From Candidatus Methanoplasma sp. (lineage in GTDB: Archaea; Thermoplasmatota; Thermoplasmata; Methanomassiliicoccales; Methanomethylophilaceae), in contig JAITCQ010000038.1 of NCBI GenBank assembly GCA_031283015.1, positions 1 to 7,331 on the forward strand: a DNA stretch of 7,331 nucleotides. The letters run 5' to 3'. Each line of letters starts with the position of its first letter. The first letter of the stretch is position 1. Of this stretch, positions 1 through 5,745 are shown in pieces. A model generated the notes under the pieces. It had not been told where the DNA came from. It ran no database searches and worked only from the letters and a program-made list of their open reading frames with translations. Made by a program: the position numbers and the translations under genes.

Positions 1-1182
1 CCGCTTGCGAAGGAGATCCTGATATCAGATTTCGCGGACAGGTACGCAGAGGGACTCCCTGGGAAAAGATACTACCAGGGGAACATCTACGTCGACCAGG
101 TGGAGACGAAAGCGACGGAGATAGCGAAGAAGCTCTTCGAAGCCGAGTTCGCCGACGTCAGGCCTGTTTCGGGGACCGTCGCGAACATGGCCGTCCTCTT
201 CGCTTTCGCTAACCCGGGGGATACGATAACAACGTGCGCTCTGGCGCAGGGCGCCCATATATCGACCTGCGAGTTCGGCGCGTTCGGACAGAGAGCGGTG
301 CGCTCCGTGAACTACCCGTTCAACGTCGAGGACATGAACCTCGACGTGGACGGGACGATCAAACTCCTGAAAAAAGAAAGGCCGAAGATCGCGCAGTTCG
401 GTCTTTCCGTATTCCTGTTCCCACCGCCGATAAAGGAGTTGGGGGACGCATTCAACGAGATCGATTGTCTAGTCTGGGAAGATTGCGCGCACGTCCTCGG
501 CCTCATCGCGGGAGGAAAGTTCCACAAGCCGTTCGAGGACGGCGTGAATATCGTCTCGTCGTCCACGCATAAGACGTTCCCGGGACCGAACCATGGCATG
601 ATCCTTGGCGCGAACCTTACTGAAGAGGAAGAGAAGAAGATCCAGAAAGCGGTGTTCCCCGGCGTCACGTCGAGCCACCACCTGCACGCCATGGCCGCGT
701 TGGCAATAACGCTTGCGGAGATGGAGGTCTTCGCTAAAGATTACGCCGAGCAGACATGCAAGAACGCAAGGGCGCTCGGAGGTTACCTTCATGAGCTGGG
801 GATACCGGTGCTCTGCCCCGACCTCGGATTCACAAGGTCCCACGCCATTGCGCTCGACGTTTCGGCGTTCGGAGGCGGGAGGGATTGCGCCCAGCTTCTT
901 GAGGATGCGAACATCATCTGCAACAAGAACATGCTGCCCAGCGACACAAGCGCCGTAAAGCCCTCTGGACTCAGGTTCGGCGTGCAGGAGCTGACAAGGG
1001 TCGGTATGAAAGAGAGCGAGATGAAGGAGGTCGCCAACCTTGTCGCGCGCGTCGTCAAGAAAAAAGAGGACCCGAAGAAGGTGAAGGAGGATGTCAAAGC
1101 CCTCAAGAAGGATTTCACGTCCATAAGATACTGCTTCAATGATGGGGAACCCGCGTACAAATACCACAAGCTCGTGGACTGA
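1..1182 (+). CDS. glyA: Serine hydroxymethyltransferase, 5'-truncated by the window edge
   Basis: The visible 393 codons encode a PLP-dependent, cytoplasmic serine hydroxymethyltransferase that interconverts serine and glycine while passing a one-carbon unit to a pterin (tetrahydrofolate or tetrahydromethanopterin; the sequence does not say which). Reading frame 1 is open from base 1, and the visible part begins just before the conserved RYAEGLPGKRYYQGN segment. About 30-40 N-terminal residues are therefore missing when compared with the Methanocaldococcus-type enzyme as I remember it. The PLP-binding lysine is in STHKTFPGP (codon AAG at 571-573), preceded by the usual histidine. Other family marks are the HVLGLIAGG segment, FPGVTSSHHLHAMAALA, and the PSGLRFGVQELTRVGMKE block near the C-terminus. 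After the active-site lysine the sequence is GPNHG where bacterial enzymes have GPRGG; this may be a lineage variant. The C-terminal end matches methanogen SHMT rather than bacterial GlyA. It is convergent with the cobalamin operon and shows no functional link to it. Confidence 0.93.
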   Translation, partial: PLAKEILISDFADRYAEGLPGKRYYQGNIYVDQVETKATEIAKKLFEAEFADVRPVSGTVANMAVLFAFANPGDTITTCALAQGAHISTCEFGAFGQRAVRSVNYPFNVEDMNLDVDGTIKLLKKERPKIAQFGLSVFLFPPPIKELGDAFNEIDCLVWEDCAHVLGLIAGGKFHKPFEDGVNIVSSSTHKTFPGPNHGMILGANLTEEEEKKIQKAVFPGVTSSHHLHAMAALAITLAEMEVFAKDYAEQTCKNARALGGYLHELGIPVLCPDLGFTRSHAIALDVSAFGGGRDCAQLLEDANIICNKNMLPSDTSAVKPSGLRFGVQELTRVGMKESEMKEVANLVARVVKKKEDPKKVKEDVKALKKDFTSIRYCFNDGEPAYKYHKLVD

Positions 1183-1189
1183 AACTTAA

Positions 1190-1218
1190 GGCACCGCGGT
1201 GCCTGTCTTTTTCTTTTT
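1190..1218 (+). terminator. Hairpin plus T-run terminator of glyA
   Basis: Eight bases after the glyA stop codon lies the perfect 14-base palindrome GGCACCGCGGTGCC (1190-1203), able to form a 5-bp GC-rich stem with a CGCG loop. It is followed at once by a T-rich run interrupted by two C residues (1204-1218). Oligo-T tracts are the main archaeal termination signal and a hairpin in front strengthens the case. The position between convergent genes fits. Confidence 0.75.
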
Positions 1219-1273
1219 ATTGCAAACTTACTTTTGAAAACATTGAAAAAGCATTGTTGAAAACGTTGCAAAA
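1219..1273. repeat. TTGCAA-like motif phased at 23 bp in an AT-rich intergenic stretch
   Basis: Three octamers are spaced exactly 23 bp apart: ATTGCAAA at 1219, ATTGAAAA at 1242 and GTTGCAAA at 1265. The 17-base stretches at 1234-1250 and 1257-1273 match at 15 of 17 positions. The same TTGCAA core and the same 23-bp period occur upstream of the ATPase gene at 5638-5706. On the - strand this stretch is a series of T-runs (for example GTTTTGCAACGTTTTC), so it may also act as the oligo-T terminator of the cobalamin operon. Low sequence complexity makes chance phasing possible. Confidence 0.45.
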
Positions 1274-1309
1274 CCTGTTTTAAGGATGCGCGACCGTCAT
1301 GCCGTCGCT

Positions 1310-1328
1310 GCCGTTCCGAAAGAACGGC
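1310..1328 (-). terminator. Hairpin directly after the cobalamin operon
   Basis: One base beyond the stop codon of the fusion gene (read on the - strand) is an inverted repeat with 7-base perfect arms, GCCGTTC and GAACGGC, around a 5-base loop. No T-run follows it directly. T-runs come only 35-90 bases further on, in the AT-rich stretch at 1225-1285. It may be a 3'-end stabilising hairpin with termination further downstream. Confidence 0.5.
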
Positions 1329-1329
1329 C

Positions 1330-3327
1330 TCACTTGCCTCTGCCCGTGCAAACGCCGATATATACCGGGTTCTGCGCCGTCATCAAATGATACGAGCCGG
1401 CTTTCTTTGACTTGGATATGTTGACCATGACGAATTCCTCCTCTTCGATGTCCAATTCGTCGATGCATCTTGTCATTTCGGAGATCGTCTCCAGCGTGAC
1501 CGCATTTATTACGAACCTGACCTTCGGGTTCTTTTTCAGGCACGCTTCCATTATCCCCTTCAGGTTGCCCGACGATCCCCCTATGAACACATGGCTAGGT
1601 GCGGGAAGTCCCTCGATCGCATCCGGAGCACGTCCTCTGACAACCTCTAGGTTCGGTACTCTGAATCTCTTTTTGTTCTGTTCTATGAGTTCCGCCGCAT
1701 CGCTCTCCTTCTCGATCGCATACACCTTGCCGTAAGGTATCGTCAAGGCAGATTCCGCCGCCACGGACCCGGTCCCGGCGCCTATGTCAAAGAGCACAGA
1801 ATCCTCTTCCAGCTTCAGTTTTATTACGGAGAGGGATCTGACCTCTTCTTTCGTCATCGGCGCGTCGCCCCTCGTGAAGAGGTCGTCGCGGATCCCGATG
1901 GGGTTCTTCGTGCTTGCGCAGGGATTCTCGATCATCGCTATGCAGAGACTTCCGAACTCCAGATCCTGAAGTTCCGACGGCTTCCCGGCCGTTATCCTCT
2001 CGTCCGCCAGACCGAGGTCCTGACCAATAGTGACCTTGACTTGATCCAGATCATACTCCGCAAGTTCCCTGCACATCGCCCTCGCGCCTTTTTCCCCGTC
2101 GAGAAGCGCGATCACCTTGCTGTTCCTGCAAACAGCGCCGACGATGTTGGCCTCCCTGCCGTGGGCGCTCATGAGGAAGGCGTCGTCCCAAGATGATCCT
2201 GTTTTCGAGCACAGATACGAAGCGGAGGATATGCCGCATATTATATCAACATCGAACGCCGACTCGTCGATCGTTTCGACGAATTTCTTCGCCGCGCTTT
2301 GGAACCCGGTGTCTCCTGACACCAATATCGCGATCCTTTTGTACTCCGGGTGTTCGTTCAAGTATGCGGCGGCCGGGCCAGCCCTGTATTCGATGAACGA
2401 ATCCTGCCCTTTGGAAACGGACCCGACCATCCTTTCGGCACCGATGAGCAGATCGGCGCCGTCGATCGCCTTCTTTGCGCCGATCGTGAGCGTGTCCTCG
2501 TTCCCCATGCCTATGCCGATGATGGTTATCCTGCGTTTTGACAACCCCTCGGCAGGAACGGCCCCGATCCCAAACCTTTTGCCAAGCACCTTTATCAGTT
2601 CGCCGTACTCGTATCCATCCTTCTCTTCCGGCCTGGACACCAGTATCACTTTCGTTCTGGCCTTCCGGGCGGCCATGAGCTTTTCTCCGAAACCTCCCGG
2701 TTCCCCGGAATCTTTGGTCACCATGTATCTTGCGTCCACTTGTCTCAGGAGGCCGTAGTTCAACTCTTCGCAGAACGGCCCCTGCATGCAGAACAGGTTC
2801 TTTCCCTGGAACCCGATCTCCGCGCAGGACTTCGACGCGCCGGGCATGGAAAGCACCCTTGCGAACACCCGTTCTTGATAGTTCTCGATCGTTGTATATT
2901 TCTCAAGCTCCTTGCTCCCGGTGGTCACCAGGATGTTCCCTTCCGTGCCCTTCAGATACTCAACGGCTGATTCGACGTCCGGCACCGATATCACATCTTC
3001 GCTCTCGCCGCTTTCCGGTCTGAGAAGACGGATGTATTCCCTGCCGGTCTCCGCGCATGCCGTCTTGATCCTCTGCGTTATCCTTTCTGCGTAGGGATGC
3101 GTCGCGTCGATTACGCAGGAGCATCCTTCTTCCATTATACGTTTCATCCCCTCTTCGCCGAGCTTTTCCGAAGAGACCCTGACATGTTCGTTCTCTTCGA
3201 TGAACTGCCTTCCGAACTCCGTCGCCACGCAGACAAGCACATCCACCCCTGCGTTCCCAAGATACTCCGCGATCCGTCTTCCTTCCGTCGTCCCTGCGAA
3301 CAATATCACTTTGTTTTTGGATCGCAT
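1330..3327 (-). CDS. Trifunctional CbiJ-CbiE-CbiT fusion: cobalt-precorrin-6A reductase, C5- and C15-methyltransferase/decarboxylase
   Basis: This 665-residue protein joins three successive corrin-ring enzymes. Residues 1-255 are CbiJ/CobK, the reductase of cobalt-precorrin-6A: AGTTEGR at 11-17, DATHPYA at 74-80, TTGSKEL at 135-141 and TKDSG at 204-208. Residues 265-465 are CbiE, a tetrapyrrole methylase acting at C5: GIGMGN at 271-276, SGDTGFQS at 337-344 and SAHGRE at 387-392. Residues 475-660 are CbiT, the C15 methyltransferase that also decarboxylates the C12 acetate chain: GIRDDLF at 478-484, MTKEEVRSL at 491-499, the SAM-binding DIGAGTGSVAAE at 514-525, and FIGGSSGNL at 581-589. The total length is close to the sum of the separate Salmonella-type proteins, so all three domains look complete. 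The ATG at 3327 is one base past the cbiG stop, with GAGGGAG upstream at 3332-3338. CbiE-CbiT (CobL-type) fusions are common; the added N-terminal CbiJ is less usual. It is the last gene of the cbiD-cbiG operon. Confidence 0.93.
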   Translation of the reverse strand: MRSKNKVILFAGTTEGRRIAEYLGNAGVDVLVCVATEFGRQFIEENEHVRVSSEKLGEEGMKRIMEEGCSCVIDATHPYAERITQRIKTACAETGREYIRLLRPESGESEDVISVPDVESAVEYLKGTEGNILVTTGSKELEKYTTIENYQERVFARVLSMPGASKSCAEIGFQGKNLFCMQGPFCEELNYGLLRQVDARYMVTKDSGEPGGFGEKLMAARKARTKVILVSRPEEKDGYEYGELIKVLGKRFGIGAVPAEGLSKRRITIIGIGMGNEDTLTIGAKKAIDGADLLIGAERMVGSVSKGQDSFIEYRAGPAAAYLNEHPEYKRIAILVSGDTGFQSAAKKFVETIDESAFDVDIICGISSASYLCSKTGSSWDDAFLMSAHGREANIVGAVCRNSKVIALLDGEKGARAMCRELAEYDLDQVKVTIGQDLGLADERITAGKPSELQDLEFGSLCIAMIENPCASTKNPIGIRDDLFTRGDAPMTKEEVRSLSVIKLKLEEDSVLFDIGAGTGSVAAESALTIPYGKVYAIEKESDAAELIEQNKKRFRVPNLEVVRGRAPDAIEGLPAPSHVFIGGSSGNLKGIMEACLKKNPKVRFVINAVTLETISEMTRCIDELDIEEEEFVMVNISKSKKAGSYHLMTAQNPVYIGVCTGRGK

Positions 3328-3328
3328 C

Positions 3329-4369
3329 TCACTCCCTCATCTTACCCAAACGGACCGGTTCTCTCGCGATGGCGAGGGTCATTCCGTCCTCGGATATCTT
3401 TTTCACAACTATGCGCCCTCTTTTCGATGCCGCGAAGGCCGCTCTTTCGCATACGTTGTCCACTCCGGTCACCGCCTTGACGCGTTCGGAAGGCGTGAAT
3501 CCGCGGTCGGGAAGCGATGACAGCTCTTCTGATGAGAAGAAGACCAAATCCGCTTTTATTTTATGGGAGAACTCGAGCAGTCCCTCTTCGCTGCTTTTCA
3601 GGTCTATGCTTGCCACTGCTCTTATGCTATTCGCAGATATATCCTCTCTTTCCAAGACCCTTTTTACAAAAGCTTCGATCTTTTCGCAGGGCGTTCCCTT
3701 TCTGCACCCTACCCCGAGTATATGGCATCTCGGCGTAAGTTTTAACGTTCTTTTGAAGGGCCCTTTCGACCTGCCGTATGATATGAATATCCCGACGTCC
3801 CCGTTCCCGTCAAGGTCCAGTTCCGGCGGCGGCCCGCCGGGGATCGGGAATTCCGATACCAGTCCGACCTTCCTATCGTCAACGATCAGCGCCGAGATCT
3901 CCTTTGCGGCGGACATGCTCCCTATGTGCATACCGTTCTTCGTCGCATACGAGTCAGCGGAGAATCTTCCGTGTATGTCAGTCGCGGTTGTGACGACCCG
4001 GACCGCGCCTGTCGCTTCTGCGATCTCCTTTGCAAGATCATTCGCCCCGCCGATGTGTCCGGAGAGAAGGGGGATCACAAAACATCCCTTTTCGTCGATG
4101 CATATCACAGCCGGGTCTTTTATCTTGCTTTTCAAGAACGGCGCGATGTACCTCACGGCGATCCCAACGGCGCCAATGAATATGATCGCATCGGACGATA
4201 CAAAGGCGTTCTCCGTCCAGATCGAGACGGGGCCATCCACCCTCTCCGTTCCCGCCACGTCCGCGGTCGTTTTTGAGTGTATGGTGCAGTCGTGCTGTTT
4301 CAGCGCTTTACGTACTTTCTGAGCAAGTTCGCAACCCCTTCTTGAAAACGCTATTATCCTTATTCTCAC
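3329..4369 (-). CDS. cbiG: Cobalt-precorrin-5A hydrolase CbiG
   Basis: This 346-residue protein opens the delta-lactone of cobalt-precorrin-5A and releases the C20-derived two-carbon unit as acetaldehyde, the step that permits ring contraction to proceed in the oxygen-independent pathway. The N-terminal domain holds PLLSGHIGGANDLA (about 100-113) and VVTTATDIHG. The C-terminal domain starts around residue 217 with LGVGCRKGTP and carries TGVDNVCERAA at 301-311, both typical of CbiG. The frame stays open upstream to an ATG at 4459, but I chose GTG at 4369. It is preceded by AAGGAGG at the right distance, its reading begins VRIRIIAFSRRG as expected for the family, and it overlaps the cbiD stop in a GTGA, which the longer start would turn into a 94-base overlap. 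The length agrees with the roughly 350 residues usual for CbiG. It is the middle gene of the operon, so translation is likely coupled to cbiD. Confidence 0.93.
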   Translation of the reverse strand: MRIRIIAFSRRGCELAQKVRKALKQHDCTIHSKTTADVAGTERVDGPVSIWTENAFVSSDAIIFIGAVGIAVRYIAPFLKSKIKDPAVICIDEKGCFVIPLLSGHIGGANDLAKEIAEATGAVRVVTTATDIHGRFSADSYATKNGMHIGSMSAAKEISALIVDDRKVGLVSEFPIPGGPPPELDLDGNGDVGIFISYGRSKGPFKRTLKLTPRCHILGVGCRKGTPCEKIEAFVKRVLEREDISANSIRAVASIDLKSSEEGLLEFSHKIKADLVFFSSEELSSLPDRGFTPSERVKAVTGVDNVCERAAFAASKRGRIVVKKISEDGMTLAIAREPVRLGKMRE

Positions 4370-5529
4370 GGGCGCGCCTCCTTTTTGATCCGTTCCATGA
4401 TCTCTTTGGCACCAGATGTTTCGCCCAGTTTCCCGTATTTCGACGAGAACACTATGCATTCGGTCCTCATCCCGTCTCCTCTGTGATTGAGGTGGAAAGC
4501 TATCTTTTCCATGATCCTATCCATCGTCCTTTCTATCAGCCGCGCATCGTCCAGCACATCAAGGGCCTCGTCCGTCGAAACGCACGACATTATTCTTTTC
4601 GCGGTGTCCGCATCGGCTCCCGCCAGCAGGGAATTGGAGGCCAGTATCTCCATCCTGCAGTCTGCCCATCTGGAATGGGTGTTCATCACCCCGCCGGCCA
4701 ATTTGACCATTTTTCCGAGGTTCCCGACGAGAAGCAGGCTTTTGAAACCAAGCTCTCTCGCATGATCTATCGTGTCTCCGATAAAATTGCTGCACTTTAC
4801 CGCCCGATCATCTTCCGATCCCTCCATCTCTTCGGAGAAGTCCTTGCCGTAGTTGCCTGGAACTATCAGGACATCCTCTTCGCCGGCGGCTCGTCTCATT
4901 TTAAGTTCGGTCTTTATCGTGTCGATCATTGCCGTCTCGCTCATCGGTTCCACTATCCCGGTCGTTCCGAGTATCGATATCCCCCCTTCGATACCAAGCC
5001 TCGGGTTGAAAGTCTTATCGGATATCTCGGCGCCGTCTGGCGCGTATATCACCGCCGTCAGCCCGTCCTTGTAATAGAAACTTTCGCAGACATCGTCCAA
5101 TACTTCTTTTATCATGCTTCTCGGAACGCTGTTTATCGCCGCGTTCCCCACCGGCTGATCGAGACCTTTCTTTGTCACCCTCCCGACCCCTTCTCCGCCT
5201 TTGATCACGATCCTGCCGTCCGTCCTTTTGCTTACCGAGGCGCAGATCAGCATCCCGTGGGTGGCGTCGACATCGTCCCCGCCGTCCTTCCTGACAGCGC
5301 AGGATACGCAAGCGTCCGAAACGCGGATGTCCTCGACCCTCATGGACAGGATCACCCCTTTCGGAGTGACGATGACGGCGGTATCTTTCCTTTCGCCTCC
5401 CAGAAGCACGGTCGCGGCCGTTTTCGAGGCCGCCGCGGCGCACGAGCCTGTGGTGTAGCCGCACCTTAGCTTTTTCTTGTTAACGACCACGTACATCTCG
5501 TCGATGTTCGATTTTCCATCCATATCCAT
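4366..5529 (-). CDS. cbiD: Cobalt-precorrin-5B C1-methyltransferase CbiD
   Basis: This 387-residue protein transfers a methyl group from S-adenosylmethionine to C1 of cobalt-precorrin-5B, giving cobalt-precorrin-6A. Family marks in order: LRCGYTTGSCAAAA (21-34), the acid-rich KDGGDDVDATHG (81-92), GEGVGRVTKKGL (112-123), AINSVPRSMI (131-140), FNPRLGIEGGISILGTTGIV (174-193) and GKMVKLAGGVMNTHSR (272-287). The frame is open further up to 5586, but that start would run through the promoter. ATG at 5529 has GGGAG six bases upstream and gives a length close to the usual 370-390 residues. It is the first gene of the operon and its TGA overlaps the cbiG GTG. In pathway order CbiD acts after CbiG and just before CbiJ, so the operon supplies consecutive steps. 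Confidence 0.94.
   Translation of the reverse strand: MDMDGKSNIDEMYVVVNKKKLRCGYTTGSCAAAASKTAATVLLGGERKDTAVIVTPKGVILSMRVEDIRVSDACVSCAVRKDGGDDVDATHGMLICASVSKRTDGRIVIKGGEGVGRVTKKGLDQPVGNAAINSVPRSMIKEVLDDVCESFYYKDGLTAVIYAPDGAEISDKTFNPRLGIEGGISILGTTGIVEPMSETAMIDTIKTELKMRRAAGEEDVLIVPGNYGKDFSEEMEGSEDDRAVKCSNFIGDTIDHARELGFKSLLLVGNLGKMVKLAGGVMNTHSRWADCRMEILASNSLLAGADADTAKRIMSCVSTDEALDVLDDARLIERTMDRIMEKIAFHLNHRGDGMRTECIVFSSKYGKLGETSGAKEIMERIKKEARP
4377..4383 (-). promoter_or_regulatory. Strong ribosome binding site that fixes the cbiG GTG start
   Basis: On the - strand AAGGAGG lies inside the last codons of cbiD, seven bases before the GTG at 4369. It is the strongest Shine-Dalgarno match in the operon and is the main reason for choosing GTG over the upstream in-frame ATG at 4459. 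Confidence 0.8.
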
Positions 5530-5535
5530 TTCACT

Positions 5536-5540
5536 CTCCC
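5536..5540 (-). promoter_or_regulatory. Ribosome binding site of cbiD
   Basis: GGGAG on the - strand, six bases before the ATG at 5529. It decides between this start and the in-frame upstream start at 5586, which has no comparable site and would overlap the TATA-like box. Confidence 0.65.
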
Positions 5541-5551
5541 GGCAGGTCAAC

Positions 5552-5569
5552 GTTGGATGTATGTGCCAA
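5552..5569. repeat. 18-bp direct repeat, left copy, next to the cbiD promoter
   Basis: GTTGGATGTATGTGCCAA is identical to 7244-7261 and in the same orientation. The similarity continues more weakly into the AT-rich bases that follow (ATTATAATACTT here, GTTATTATATCTT in the other copy). Within it TTGG and CCAA form a 4-base inverted pair around nine bases, as an operator might. For cbiD it falls between the TATA-like box and the start codon, about where transcription should begin. Confidence 0.85.
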
Positions 5570-5570
5570 A

Positions 5571-5580
5571 TTATAATACT
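5571..5580 (-). promoter_or_regulatory. TATA-like box for the cbiD operon
   Basis: On the - strand AGTATTATAA stands alone as an AT-rich octamer-like element about 42-51 bases before the cbiD ATG. Archaeal initiation about 25 bases downstream would fall near 5548-5550, giving a leader of about 20 bases that includes the ribosome binding site. The sequence is also AT-rich on the + strand, so it could serve as a TATA box in either direction. Confidence 0.55.
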
Positions 5581-5637
5581 TAGCAATCGGTCCGTGTTTC
5601 TGCTGAGAATGTCTTGATCACAGATTTTCCCTCAATT

Positions 5638-5706
5638 GTTGCAAGACTCCTAGTAAAATAGTTGCAAGACTCCTAGTAAAATAGTTGCAAAACTCCTAAT
5701 TAATAA
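5638..5706. repeat. Three 23-bp tandem repeats (iteron-like) upstream of the ATPase gene
   Basis: Units start at 5638, 5661 and 5684, each beginning GTTGCAA. The first two are identical over all 23 bases (GTTGCAAGACTCCTAG then TAAAATA); the third matches at 18 of 23. Each carries the palindromic hexamer TTGCAA, so a binding site would recur about every two helical turns. The array ends about ten bases before the TATA-like box of the ATPase gene, a position that suits a repressor or activator site, possibly bound by the ATPase itself; this role is inferred. Confidence 0.9.
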
Positions 5707-5716
5707 AACAAATAAT

Positions 5717-5727
5717 AATAAATATAA
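5717..5727 (+). promoter_or_regulatory. TATA-like box for the ATPase gene, leaderless type
   Basis: ATAAATATAAC is centred about 25 bases before the ATG at 5746, the distance expected between an archaeal TATA box and the transcription start. The mRNA would begin at or next to the start codon. No purine-rich ribosome binding site precedes the ATG, in agreement. Only 5 of the 40 bases at 5691-5730 are G or C. Confidence 0.6.
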
Positions 5728-5745
5728 CTATCTGGATATAGCGTC

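Noticed and set aside
469..1167. A 232-codon open frame on the - strand opposite glyA
   Set aside because: The overlap with glyA is complete and glyA carries clear family motifs; the antisense product shows none.
3369..4322. A 317-codon open frame on the + strand opposite cbiG
   Set aside because: It mirrors the cbiG frame, is serine- and proline-rich as antisense frames of such genes usually are, and lacks start signals.
4370..4459. A longer cbiG starting at ATG 4459
   Set aside because: The extra 30 residues lie inside cbiD, do not resemble the family N-terminus, and the GTG at 4369 has a strong AAGGAGG and a stop-start overlap.
4273..5469. A 398-codon open frame on the + strand opposite cbiD
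   Set aside because: It is entirely antisense to a confidently identified cbiD, resembles no family I know, has an arginine, histidine and phenylalanine-heavy composition typical of a shadow frame, and has no ribosome binding site or promoter.
5530..5586. A longer cbiD starting at 5586
   Set aside because: The extension would be translated from the TATA-like box and the direct repeat; the ATG at 5529 has a ribosome binding site at good spacing and yields the usual protein length.
5638..5706. CRISPR array
   Set aside because: The 23-bp units are directly adjacent with no unique spacers between them, so this is a tandem repeat and not a CRISPR.
5530..5745. Cobalamin riboswitch before cbiD
   Set aside because: The leader between the inferred transcription start and the ATG is only about 20 bases, far too short, and no B12-box-like sequence was recognised.
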